64,000 nt of DNA from Castanea sativa (lineage: Eukaryota > Streptophyta > Magnoliopsida > Fagales > Fagaceae). The notes under the pieces are model-generated. The model was not told where the DNA came from. It was given only the letters and a program-made list of their open reading frames with translations, and made no database searches. Positions 24,545 to 35,439 of this stretch are shown here, piece after piece. The first letter of the stretch is position 1. Each line of letters starts with the position of its first letter. The position numbers and the translations under genes are program-made. The DNA is taken from assembly GCF_040712315.1 (NCBI RefSeq), contig NC_134017.1, positions 56,356,636-56,420,635 on the forward strand. The letters are read 5' to 3'.

Positions 24545-25500
24545 TATATATAAAAGCAAAAACCTTATATGGGAGTGCATGATGTCCTGCCGTGTGGTGC
24601 TCTAATTTTGCATTTATTTATTTTTTTACCTCTTTTCATTGAGTTTTTTTTACTATTACCAAGAAGTTCACATTAACTTATTTTTATTGTTATCTCATTA
24701 ATTTATCATTAATTGTCTGAGCTTACATTACTCATTTCTCTCTTCTTCATATATTTTAGCATACCCACCGTTTTAGTATTAAAAACAAAAGCTAAAAAAA
24801 AAAATTGATAGTAATAACTAACCTAATAAGGTCTTGGAGGGATATAAAGAGACACGAAAATGTTGTGGATTGTTAAATCAAAATGCATTGTTTCACTATT
24901 TCCAAAATAAAAGACTTGAGATTGATAAATCATTTGTAAGAGAGAGAAAGAGGAATCTGAGGGGCTACCACCTCTGTTACCACCATCAAACCACCAAAAC
25001 CCTTGGGGCAATTTTTTTTCTTTTTAAAAAAAAAAATTGGGGCTTAAATATGTTTTAGGTTTGGGTAATTTGATTGGATAGTTTTTGTCTTGGGTATATA
25101 AGTAGAGAGAATATTTGGTATGCAATGTAAAACCATATTTTACCATGGTTTTAAATTATCTCTATAAGACACATTCATACGCACTTGCCTACACCATGTT
25201 TTAATGCCATCGCTGAGTGGAAGACGGTGAACAAAACACAGATTAGTTGTTTTTTATTATCCTGTTACTCTTTTGCATCTATTTTTGGTTTTATGATTTT
25301 AAAAATATATTAATCTTACCTTGAGAGATCTAAAAATGTGCAATGAAGCTACTAAACTAATTTTTAATATCTTGAAATGTATATGTTTCTTTACACTAAT
25401 TTAATTACTTATTCTTTATAATATATGTATAACATTTTTCAAAACTATCTTACATAAAATATCACAAAATTATTCGTGCATCGCATGGGCAACTTACTAG
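24545..25500 (+). mobile_element. Possible second, degenerate Helitron
   Basis: A segment abutting the first Helitron end starts tatatataaaagc and ends with a decayed hairpin (cgtgcatcgcatggg) and aacttactag|t at 25497-25500. The 3' end fits a Helitron. The 5' TC is not evident, so the left limit is inferred. No coding sequence is seen. Confidence 0.4.
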
Positions 25501-26285
25501 TTGAGCTTAATTTAGGCTTACAGATTGAGAGCACACATGAATTTACACAATTTACATGTGTTATAGGCAAAGTAAATGTGAAAGTATGAACAAAAACAGC
25601 TTACATTTGCCCCACATTTTCCTGCTGCACCATGCTACCTCCTATTGCCTACAATAAGTAAATTGTATATTTTGGGGGAACTGAGAACTCTCTGCAGATC
25701 TTATATATTTCTTTCTGTTTTAAAATGGTTGTCTTTAATGAACCTTAATTAAACACAATCTCAACTGCTTTCCTGTCTTTGGTTTCTTAATTTAATAGTC
25801 ATATCTAATTATTCTATTCCTTCTTAAAGGGAAAAAAATATTACATTTTGTTACATTGCTAGGCAACTGCAAAATTTATATCTTAGTAGTTAATACCTAT
25901 TTCTTTTACACTATCTTCCAATTTTGTTTCACCTTGTAACTCTAGCACCTCCATATCTTAAGTCTTAAGCATCCAATTAAGTTTTATGTCTTGTTAGTAT
26001 AGACAAAGCGATGCATGGTATACAAATTATAATACATTGATGAAAAATTTGTCTTTTTTGGATGAATTGATAATTTATATGATTATTTAACATATAAATT
26101 CACTACCAATTTTATTTTATTTTATTTTTATTTTTATTTTTTTGTAAAAAGGGTAGGATCTTTCGATTCATGATTCGATCCTACGATCCACAATTCTACC
26201 ATCCCTCCACAATCTTACGTATGATCCTGATTTTGACAACCTTACTCAGTTGAAAATTCTCTCCCCGTGCTCATCAGTTGTTGCT

Positions 26286-26860
26286 TCTAGTTGGGTTCAA
26301 TTTAATCCTAGTGTAACTCTAAGTAATATTAGACCACCTAATAATTTGATATTGAGTTCATATTTTGAAAATCTTATCGCGATGTTAAAACTTGAATTTA
26401 AACAATTGATTGATGACATAACTACAAGGTTATCAGACCCAAACTGGACTGGCTAGTTCGACCCGAGTAACCTTGAACTGGGCAGAAATCTTGTTTTTTA
26501 AGTGGGAGTTAAGGTTCAATCATGTTCTAACATTTTAAATATAAAAATTATCAATTAGGAGTAGCTTCCAGTTGGGTTAAATTTAATCCTAGTGTAACTC
26601 TAAGTAATATTAGATCACTTAATAACTTGTTACTGAATTCATATTTTGAAAATCTTATTGTGATATTAAAACTTGAATTTAAACAATTGATTGATAATAT
26701 AGCTACAAGGTTGTCAAACTCAAACCAAACTGGCCGGTCCGACTCGAGTAACCTTGAACTAGGTAGAATGTTACTCAAGCTGGGTAAAAATTTGGTTTTT
26801 TAAGTGGGAGTTACAGTTCAATCATGTTCTGACATTTTAAATATAAAAATTATCAAAATA
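26286..26860 (+). repeat. Degenerate tandem repeat of about 280 bp, two copies
   Basis: Copy one starts near 26287 (tctagttgggttcaattt) and copy two near 26567 (tccagttgggttaaattt). Both continue through taatcctagtgtaactctaagtaatattaga, a cttgaatttaaacaattgat block and an ending in aaaattatcaa. The copies differ at many sites. Flanking DNA (25501-26285 and 26861-27519) is AT-rich with nothing recognised. Confidence 0.75.
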
Positions 26861-27519
26861 GGTGTAGGCGAGGGATGGAACATGGGTTCCTGATACAATA
26901 ACCAATAGGATATACTCCTTTGTTGTGTCATTCTTGGATTCAGTATTTTATTTACTTACAGTTGAGATTATAGTTTTCCAATTTTTTATATTACCCTCTC
27001 AATCTATTATTATTTGATAATTTTATTAGAGGTTCAAGAACTATGATTTTTACATGTGAATATACAATATATTTATTTATGTTGAAAATGATTTTATTTT
27101 AAATAAATTTTTTTGTTTGAAAGATTACTAAACACAATTTTTTTACACTTTTTTATGCTTTATTATTATTTGTTAACCTTATAAAAACAGTGAAAATTCA
27201 TTTGAAATTTGTTTAATTTTTTTAGACATATTTTTTGTGAAAATTTGTTAATGTTTTCCATTTTAATACCTTTATTTTTATTTTACTATTATTAAATTAA
27301 TAATGACGTCATCATGATTTGATATCGGTTGAACCTTGGTCCAACCTTAAAAACTTTGAACCTCTTCCTTTTTCAGTTTGTTAAACGATCCGGGTCTGAA
27401 AATTATGCATCAATCTTTAATTACCTTGAAATTTTGTAAGCATTGAGAATATATAAAAACAATGTAATTGAAGGGTTGGATTGTTAAAATTTACATTGTC
27501 AAGAGATATGAACATTTTA

Positions 27520-28562
27520 CTTTTCTTATGATAAAAAATAGTGGCGTTAACCACTTCAAAAGTTATTTTTATATACAATCGAGTAATTGACTGAGTTGCG
27601 TAGGGAAATAAAAGAAGTTATTGACTGAATGCATTCAAACGTGTGAAGGTTGGTATGCCGTAGGCCAAGGTGTAGTAGCTGAAAGCCTCAAAGGCAAAGA
27701 TGCTAGTCTTTTACATTAGATTGAGAAAGTTCGTATTTACAAAAATTTGACCGTCGTTGATATAACAGATTATTTGCGGTAAATGGAAAAGTAATGATAG
27801 TGATAAACCTAAATGAGAATTAGTGAAATTTGTCAATTCTTGCAAAAAATATTGTAATTTTTTTTTTTGGTTGCATTCGTAGCATTATTCTATCTACATT
27901 ACTCTAACTAAACGCTAAATAATAACTGTGTTCATTTCTTATACTTCTTTAAAAAAAAAAAGCTTTTGAACATTATTATTCAAAAAATGATACATAAGAT
28001 TTTAAAAAATTGTATTTAAAAAAAGTACAATTTCAAACTGACACATCAAACAGACACTATAAGGACGCATAATTCTTCTACGCCAAAATATGACAACAAA
28101 AATAAATGCTTTTGATGGGTTGTGGTTTCATTCTTCAAATTTAAGTGCTCCATTTTGATTTAAAGGAATACAGTTTTCTTTTTCTTTTTTCAGAAGAATG
28201 ACTTCCACACCTGGGTGTGAAGAGATGAACAATTAATTCTATTCAACAGTACCCTGATCCAAACTCCGTCAAGGTCTTTTATAACAAGTCAATATTCTAA
28301 TATTTGATAGTTTATGACTCCGCGGGGAAATTTCTTTAAAGACCAAGTTAGGTAGGCCTCAGTCAACTCTTTCAACTAATTATATATGTCCTCTCCACTT
28401 TTCCATCAATCAAACTTAATCTTCAACCACCAAATTCGAAGCATTTCCAGGTCAAAAAGGTGATTTATACTTTGCAATTCGAACTCTAATTTTCATCGTG
28501 GCACTATCAACAATGATCTATAACCATCTTCCTACTACCTCTCAACCCATCATGGCGCTAAT
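27520..28562 (+). pseudogene. Decayed 5' copy of the phospholipase A1 gene
   Basis: This carries the same promoter, TATA region (near 28378-28389), leader (ccatcaatcaaacttaatcttcaaccacc) and first coding bases as the intact gene at 29910. At the position of the start codon it has GTG (28498-28500) where the intact copy has ATG. Similarity is lost after about 20 codons, near the stretch reading cccatcatggcgc. The catalytic part is absent. It is a truncated tandem duplicate and retains promoter sequence that the intact copy lacks. Confidence 0.8.
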
Positions 28563-28973
28563 GCAAAAGAACCACGGACGGAGTATAACTATAAAGAGTG
28601 TATTTCTGTTTTGCTTGAAAGAAAAATCAAAGAAAAAAGTCAAAAAACAAGCTGTAATTTTAAATTGTATGCTTAATAGGGCACACTTGGATTGAGTTTA
28701 TCTTTTTTAATCATTACTTTTGTTAGTAACGAAGAAGTCAACTGCATATAAGTCGTTTTTTCTTTTAAGTTTTAAAACCATTTGAACATCGTTATTGCAA
28801 CAAAAGTGTTCACTATTTTATTGAAGAGTGCATATAAATGCTGTATCAGGTACACTCGCAAGAAATATAAACATTTACTTATGCTAAAAAGAGTGAGAGG
28901 TGGGTTCTAATTAGCTCAATTGATAAAACTTTTGATGGTTAAATAAGAGATTTGAGGATAATCATGCACGGAG
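28563..28973. other. No gene recognised
   Basis: The short frame to 28695 carries on from the broken phospholipase copy but shows no similarity to the lipase. The rest is AT-rich and non-coding. Confidence 0.4.
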
Positions 28974-29470
28974 CCAGAACTTTAAGTTAGGGGAGCAGGC
29001 TTTATTGTTGGCTCTGTGCGGTAATTTCAACTTCTAACTTTGATACTATTTACTATTGAGGCTTAGTTGTTTAGATTTTTTAGAATTTTTTAAAGGGCGG
29101 GGTTATTTATTTTGGATAAAATTGGTTAGTTGAGTTTAATTTTTTTTAGTTTTAATATTGATAATTTTTGTTGTTGAGTTATTTTTTAGTTTTACTAGTT
29201 TTTTTATAAATTACTGATATGATAAGTGGTTACTGGTAGGTAAAAAAGTGATATGAGTTGCAGGCCTATTATGCAAACTAATAAGAATTTGCTACAAAAC
29301 AGTTTATGAAAATTTTGTAAAAAAGTTTATGAGTATAACATTATATTTAAAAGAATCAATGATATGTTTAATGGAAACATGATGTAATTTTATAGAACAA
29401 AATTGCTAAAATTAGTACACATATATTTAATAGTTTTTTTAAAAAAAATTAGTCCAATGATACCTCTGTC
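28974..29470. mobile_element. hAT-like MITE copy, one end clear
   Basis: It starts cacggagccagaactttaagttagggg, resembling the ends of the elements at 2971 and 33598. Its interior is the inverted counterpart of 3040-3480 (for example ttaattttttttagttttaatattg). The right end is not resolved. It sits between the truncated and the intact phospholipase copies. Confidence 0.45.
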
Positions 29471-29783
29471 TTTGGGTTCAATATTCGCTTATACCAAAAA
29501 CTAATTAATGTTTTAGTTTTCTATACGTTGAAACTCTCTTAAGAAAAAAAATAAAGTGAGAGAAGTGTTAACTACGTCGCATCTTATTTTTGTAAACAAT
29601 CGAGTAATTGAATGAGTTGCGTAGGGAAATAAAAAATGTAATTGACTAAATGCATTCACACGTGTGAAAGCTGGTAGGCCAACTTCTATAACAAGTCAAT
29701 ATTCTAATATTTGATAGTCCATGACCCCGCGTGACAATTTCTTCAAAGACCGAGTTACTTTTAGGCCTCAGTCAACTCTCTCA

Positions 29784-29795
29784 ATTATATATGTA
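29784..29795 (+). promoter_or_regulatory. TATA region of the phospholipase gene
   Basis: attatatatgta lies about 115-125 bp before the ATG and is conserved in the truncated copy (28378-28389), followed in both by a ctctccactttccatcaatc leader. The next likely start of transcription is in that leader. Placement is inferred from sequence conservation. Confidence 0.5.
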
Positions 29796-29909
29796 TGGCC
29801 TCTCTCCACTTTCCATCAATCAAACTTAATCTTCAACCACCAAATTCCAAGCATTTCCAGTTCCAAAAGGTGATCTATACTTTGCAATTTGAACTCTAAA
29901 ATCATCATC

Positions 29910-31457
29910 ATGGCACTATCAACAATGATCTATAACCATCTTCCTACCTCTCAACCCATCCTCATGAACAAGCTCTCCAAAATCCATGGACCTGCCCATC
30001 AACAAGTTGTTCTTGATCAACCCAAAACAAAAACATCTAACCGGGTTTCAAGTCTAACCGAGTCACTCTCACACCTCCTCCACCTCCATCTTGAAACTCC
30101 TCCTCGTACTCAAACTCACCAAATCAATTGGAACTTGTATGGTGAAGAGAAACTCTCTACTCCTACAACTTCTCCTAAGGAGGTCATAGCCCAAAACTGG
30201 CGTGACATGCATGCTTCCTCAAATTGGGACAATCTCTTGGATCCACTTCATCCTTGGCTCCGAAGAGAAATAATCAAATATGGAGAATTTGCACAAGCAA
30301 CATATGAGGCTTTTGATTTCGATTCTCACTCGGAGTATTGTGGAAGCTGCCGGTACAATCGTCACAAGTTATTCGAAACATTAGGCCTCAGTAGAAATGG
30401 CTATAAGGTCAGCAAGTATATTTATGCCATGTCACATGTAAACATGCCTCAATGGTTGAAGAGGTCGAAATTGGTGGACACGTGGAGCAAAGATTCCAAT
30501 TGGATGGGCTACGTGGCAGTTAGCGATGACGAGGAGACTCGTAGGATTGGGCGGAGAGATATTGTGGTGGCGTGGCGTGGAACCGTGGCACCAACGGAGT
30601 GGTATGAGGATCTGCAAAGGAAGTTGGAGCCATATGGGCACGGGGATGCTAAGGTTGAACATGGATTTCTTAGTATTTACACTTCTAAGAATGACTCTAC
30701 TAGGTACAACAAGTCTAGTGCCTCAGAGCAAGTCATGAAAGAAGTGACAAGGCTTGTAGAATTGTGTAGGGAAAAAGGTGAAGACGTTAGCCTCACAATC
30801 ACTGGACACAGCTTGGGTGGTGCATTGGCTCTCCTCAATGCTTATGAAGCTGCATCAACTATTCCTAACCTTCCCGTTAATGTGATTTCCTTCGGTGCAC
30901 CAAGGGTTGGCAACATTGCTTTCAGAGATGAGCTTCACCAATTGGGAGTTAAACCCTTTAGAGTGGTAATTAAGCAAGACGTAGTACCTTCGATGCCAGG
31001 GCTTGTTTTCAATGAGAGTTTACAAAAATTTGAAGATATCACCGGGACATTAGGATGGGTTTACGCCCATGTTGGAGCCGAATTGAAACTCAATGTTCAT
31101 TCATCACCTTACCTTAAACGTGGATTAAATTGGCCTGGGTTCCATAGCCTTGAAACATATCTTCATCTTGTGGATGGGTTTGTTAGTACTACCTCAACAT
31201 TTCGGGAAGATGCTACGAGAGATGTTGCTTTAGTGAACAAGGCATGTGACATGTTGGTGGATGAGCTTAGGATCCCACATTGTTGGTACCAATTGGCCAA
31301 CAAGGGATTAGTTTGTAATGCTCATGGTAGATGGGTAAAACCAAAGAGAGATCCAGAAGACATACCTTCACCTCATATGCAAGAAAATATTAATATCCCT
31401 GCTCTTGAAGCTGGGATGCAAACACAAGATGTACTTAAACCTTTATATAGTGTTTGA
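29910..31457 (+). CDS. PLA1-Igamma: Phospholipase A1-Igamma, plastid-type class I lipase
   Basis: This intact, intronless gene encodes 515 residues, the usual length for plant PLA1-Igamma. These enzymes remove the sn-1 acyl chain from plastid glycerolipids, releasing fatty acids that can feed jasmonate synthesis. The Ser/Thr/His/Leu-rich first 60 or so residues look like a chloroplast transit peptide. The lipase-3 domain follows: YGEFAQATYEAFDFD, WMGYVAVS, IVVAWRGT, then the nucleophile elbow GHSLGG (Ser about 301). Asp about 357 (IKQDVVP) and His about 412 in FHSLETYLH complete the likely triad. The C-terminal RWVKP..DPEDIPSP motif is also typical. I chose the ATG at 29910 because an upstream in-frame TTG is not a plausible start and homology begins at MALST. 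Decayed copies of its 5' region flank it on both sides. Confidence 0.96.
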   Translation: MALSTMIYNHLPTSQPILMNKLSKIHGPAHQQVVLDQPKTKTSNRVSSLTESLSHLLHLHLETPPRTQTHQINWNLYGEEKLSTPTTSPKEVIAQNWRDMHASSNWDNLLDPLHPWLRREIIKYGEFAQATYEAFDFDSHSEYCGSCRYNRHKLFETLGLSRNGYKVSKYIYAMSHVNMPQWLKRSKLVDTWSKDSNWMGYVAVSDDEETRRIGRRDIVVAWRGTVAPTEWYEDLQRKLEPYGHGDAKVEHGFLSIYTSKNDSTRYNKSSASEQVMKEVTRLVELCREKGEDVSLTITGHSLGGALALLNAYEAASTIPNLPVNVISFGAPRVGNIAFRDELHQLGVKPFRVVIKQDVVPSMPGLVFNESLQKFEDITGTLGWVYAHVGAELKLNVHSSPYLKRGLNWPGFHSLETYLHLVDGFVSTTSTFREDATRDVALVNKACDMLVDELRIPHCWYQLANKGLVCNAHGRWVKPKRDPEDIPSPHMQENINIPALEAGMQTQDVLKPLYSV

Positions 31458-31590
31458 TAAAACTGAAACTTTGTTTTCTTGTAACTATAATTATTTCAGT
31501 ACATATTATGATCTATGACTTTCTAAACAGTTTCTATTCCTATTCCCTCTCCCTAGCATTCCCATCAATAAGTTCTTTCTCTTCAAGGTA

Positions 31591-31800
31591 CATTTTTTTT
31601 TTTTTTTTTGAGAAGGAAGGTAATTCATCATTAAAAAACTAGACTTGAAGGTCGGACAGTACAAAAGAAAAAATGGCAGGAGGAATAGACTCCGTTCATA
31701 CCTCTAAAGGAGAAGATAATCTAGCTCTCTGGGCTAAAGCATGCGCAACCGCATTGCCTTGCCTACCAACATGAGCTAGAGAAAGAACAACTCTGAAAAG
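31591..31800 (-). pseudogene. 5'-truncated LINE 3' end with poly(A)
   Basis: On the minus strand, sequence near 31700-31790 reads LAHVGRQGNAVAHALAQRARLSSPLEV, the C-terminal RNase H part common in plant LINE ORF2 proteins. About 90 bases further on is a 19-base A tail (T run at 31591-31609 on the plus strand). A short 3' piece with a poly(A) tail is a typical 5'-truncated LINE insertion. It lies about 135 bp after the phospholipase stop. No clear target duplication was found. Confidence 0.75.
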
Positions 31801-32200
31801 AGTTTAAATGAACATGCATATCTCAGCCTTCCCAATATTTTACTTTTAAACAAAAAAACTACTATCATTTGTTGCTTTAACGAACAGAACTTGTGTGGAT
31901 TGGTAGTTTGGATTGGTAGTTTAAAATACAGTCTTGTCCTGTGTGATGCATGAAATTTTTTATTTTGGTAAAAATATCCAAGGTTGACTCAATATAATTC
32001 GATGTCAAAGACTCTAAGAGAGAGGGAAAGGGAAAGGGATAGTGAAAGGGAAAATTTTGAGAAAGTGTAACAATAAAGTTAGAAAATTAATAAAATGAAA
32101 AAGAGTTAAAATAAGAGAGGGTTGAGAATAGGTTGATAATGTGGTCGCTGATGTGGTTCAACAAAAGTATAGGAACAATAAATATTACAATTCAGCTATT

Positions 32201-32251
<51 letters not shown>

Positions 32252-32699
32252 TATAATATAGATAGATTACATTCGTAATTAATACATATTATACATATTT
32301 TGAATTATACAAGAATACTAATTATTTATTGTACATACCAAACATCTATAACTGTTTTTAACTTTTTTTCAAGGTTGCTACCAAAGACATGAAAAGGAGA
32401 TAGTTTTTTTTTTTTTTTAAATGAATTTTAAAAAATGAATCATTTTCTAAAAAATGTTAATGTTAAAATAGTTATTTCTATAAATTATTAATTATTTAAT
32501 TTAGTGTGCCAGCTACATATATATTTACTAAGGAACACAGCTTCAGATTGTTGCAACCTGTATATATAGGCAATGGAGCCTTACTGAGTTTGGGGGTGTA
32601 AAAGAGCTTCAAAATTTTCAGGGTATAGTATTTTTAGATGTTCAGTTTGTCCTAAGGAACTTCCTCTTGCCTTTAATATATATATATATATATATATAG
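31801..32699. other. AT-rich spacer with (AT)n tracts
   Basis: No gene. Two AT dinucleotide tracts stand out (about 32198-32243 and 32677-32698), and a gagagggaaagggaaaggg purine tract near 32018. Confidence 0.5.
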
Positions 32700-32900
32700 A
32701 AACATTTTACTTATGTTTAAAAATAGTGGGAGAGGCGTTAACTACTTCACAAGTTATTTTTATAAGCAATCGACTAATCGACTGAGTTGCATAAGGAAAA
32801 TAAAAGATGTAATTGACTGAATGCATTCCTAAGTGTCAAAGTCGGTATGCCAAAGGTGAAGGAGCTGAAAGTCAAAAGATTCTTGTCTTTTTACATTAGA
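32700..32900 (+). repeat. Third copy of phospholipase upstream region, part 1
   Basis: gaggcgttaactacttcacaagttatttttat and the following tgactgaatgcattc block match 27540-27735 and, in part, 29555-29690. It carries no coding sequence. Confidence 0.75.
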
Positions 32901-33289
32901 TTGAGAAAGCTTATAAAAAATTAAAAAAAAAAAAACTTAAATTCGTAGTTACGGGTAGAAAAATAATGTCCACAATAAACTTAGATAATAACTAGTATTC
33001 TTTTATGAAAAATTAAAAATTTTAAAAAAAAAAAAATCTAGTAAAGCTTGTCTGTTCTTGTAAAAAAATGTTATAAACATTTATCTGTATGTAGCATTAA
33101 TCTATTAGAGAATTCTTATTAAAAATGTCAAAAAAAATATAGCTTTTAACACCTAAAAAGCCACTTTATCCAATTTAACAACTCACTTTTAAACATCTCC
33201 AACATCAAAGGTTTTATTTTATCACATAACACATTAAAATAATATAAACAACCTAATTAAATAAATATAAAAAACCCAACAAATTCATT

Positions 33290-33590
33290 TCCCCTAAACC
33301 CTCTCTCATCTTCTCTACCTCCTCTATAGCCACCACAATCTAATGCCACTACCAGCCACCACTGCAACCCACTACCACCGCCTACCACAACAAGCCCAAA
33401 CAACCCCACCACAACCCACAACCCACTGCCACCTAGTGAAACAACCCACTGCCACCATCAATCACAACCCACAAAACAACCCATAACCTCCGCCACAATC
33501 CACAAAACAACCAACAACCTCCACAATCCACAACCTCCAACACATCCCACAAAACCCACAACCTCCATCACAAACCCACAAAATGCACAA
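33290..33590 (+). repeat. Low-complexity CCACAACC-rich tract
   Basis: Irregular repeats of caccacaacccaca type run for about 300 bp. They would encode Pro/Thr/His-rich peptides but have frequent phase changes. The hAT MITE at 33598 is inserted at its right edge. Confidence 0.6.
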
Positions 33591-33597
33591 TCCAACC

Positions 33598-34042
33598 TAG
33601 GGACGGAACTAGGATTCATACCTGGGGGGGGGGGGGGGGCCCAAAACTTAAAACCAAAAAAACATTTATGAAAATAAATACTAACATCTATGTCATATTC
33701 AACAAAATACTACATATAAAATAAGTATTTCTTAAATATTTCATATTATAAAACACATCAACAAAGTATAACATACAAAATAAGTGTTTCCTATTTTGTG
33801 CACAATTTTTGTTTAGTCCATATTTATTTATTTATTTTGTTTTTGTAGTTAAAGGGGCATAAATTTTATTTATTTATTTTTTTTCTTGTAGATCAATATC
33901 TAAATATTTTAGAGGAGGAGAGACAAATATATATATATATATAAGGGCAAACCTTAATTTTTTGTATACCAATTTTTTTTAATGCAGGGGGGGGGGGGGG
34001 TGGGGCATGGCCCCCCTTTGCCCTACTGTAGTTCCGCCCCTA
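33598..34042. mobile_element. hAT MITE with perfect 8-bp duplication
   Basis: The element starts tagggacggaacta and ends tagttccgcccccta-like sequence, whose complement is taggggcggaacta. Both sides carry atccaacc (33590-33597 and 34043-34050). An 8-bp duplication with TAGGG-type inverted ends identifies a hAT element. It is 445 bp, contains G homopolymers just inside both ends, and has no transposase. Confidence 0.88.
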
Positions 34043-34734
34043 ATCCAACCCACAACCATCACATATCATGGAGGCAGATTGGGAGAGAGATGAAATATTT
34101 GGCAGTTTTTGGCTTCGACGTCATCGATGGCTTTGCCTAGTAGCGTTGGCGGGGCTTTGCCCAGTAGCATTGGTGGTTTGGTGCTTAAAAAAATAACTTT
34201 TTAACATTTTTCAGATCTTTGATGTGAATACTCTTAGAACTCTTTGTCTTGTACTAGTTGGTATTGACTGTTACTCTAAATTACCTTTTATTATTAAAAA
34301 AAGTTAAAAATTACCGTATTAGCTCTCAATGCCATTAATCTTAATCTATGCTAGAAGGCCAACTAAACACAGCAACTGACAGGGTCAGAAGCTCAAATTA
34401 AACACAAAATAATAAGGACCATGTCCATTTGATATACCTTTTATTTTTATTTTTTGCGTCTTATAACGGATATCATTAGAGTATTTGTTAATTGACAATT
34501 TTAGGAAAGCTTTAATTCTACTTTTATATGAAATATAAAAAATTATCAAAAATGTTATTTACTTTTTTCTTTGCTTATAATTTTTTTTTTAAAAAATAGT
34601 TTTTAAATTAGTGCTCTTAGTGTATCTATTAACTTTTCTTTTCTTTTATTTTTTATAATGTTTTAATATGATTATTTTAAACACAAAATTTAAGATTTAA
34701 AATAAAAAAATTTAAATAGTACGATTTCAAAACG

Positions 34735-34998
34735 AGATATCAGATGAACACTATAATGATGCATAATTCTTCTGCGTCAAAATATGACAAGAACTATATT
34801 TTGATTTAAAGTTTTTTTGTTCTTCAGAAGAATGATTTCTAAACTAGGGTGTGAAGAAATGAATAATTAATTCTATTCAACAGTACCGTGATCCAGATTC
34901 CATACCCATCAAGGCCTTTAATAACAAGTCAAATATTTGATAGTCTACTACCCCGCGTGACAATTTCTTCAAAGACCAACTTAGTTTGGATTCAGCTA
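34735..34998 (+). repeat. Third copy of phospholipase upstream region, part 2
   Basis: The sequence aatgatgcataattcttctgcgtcaaaatatgacaa and gaataattaattctattcaacagtacc, through ccccgcgtgacaatttcttcaaagacc, matches 28060-28355 and 29690-29755. The copy ends at a poly(T)/poly(A) foldback and has no coding part, so the gene body is missing. Between this and part 1 lie the CCACAACC tract, the hAT MITE and AT-rich DNA (34051-34734) without a recognised gene. Confidence 0.75.
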
Positions 34999-35052
34999 GC
35001 TCACATATTGTTTTTTTTTTTTTTTTTTAGAATTAAAAAAAAAACAATATGT
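34999..35052. repeat. Perfect foldback of cacatattg plus T/A runs
   Basis: cacatattg followed by a long T run is mirrored by an A run followed by caatatgtg, about 18 bp per arm or more. It could form a stable cruciform or be the remains of a tiny inverted-repeat element. Confidence 0.7.
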
Positions 35053-35220
35053 GATATTGTTGAAATCACCTAAATGCACCCATCCACAACAAATCAACGA
35101 CATATAAAAGCGACTATTAAACAGGTTGATTACGAAGCAAAGATTTATGTTATCTTTTTCTTTTTTCTTTTTTGTTGACAAAAAAAAGGTAGAATTGCCT
35201 AAAAGGATTATGTTAATGAG

Positions 35221-35395
35221 TGCCCTTAAGGTACTTGTTAATAATCTATTTTAAGAAAATTTTGACATCATTTTTATGAGAAATGAAAAAAACTGTCAAA
35301 ACATTAATTGCTTTTTTTTTTTCTCATAAAAACTTTCTTAAAATGGATTATTAACCAATACCCTAAAGGTATTTGTTAACATTTTCCTAAAAAGC
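35221..35395. mobile_element. Small foldback MITE
   Basis: The left half (gtgcccttaaggtacttgttaataatc...ttttaagaaaatttt) is the inverse of the right half (...aaaactttcttaaaatggattattaaccaataccctaaagg). The arms are about 65 bp with a poly(T) centre. A possible gttaa duplication flanks it. A related, more diverged copy lies near 34480-34640. The superfamily is not assigned. Confidence 0.55.
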
Positions 35396-35439
35396 CACAT
35401 GTAGCCTAACGTGTTTGTTGATTACCATCTAGAGCTTGG

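Noticed and set aside
30432..30738. Other-frame ORFs within the phospholipase gene
   Set aside because: They lie entirely within the conserved lipase frame and carry no recognisable motif.
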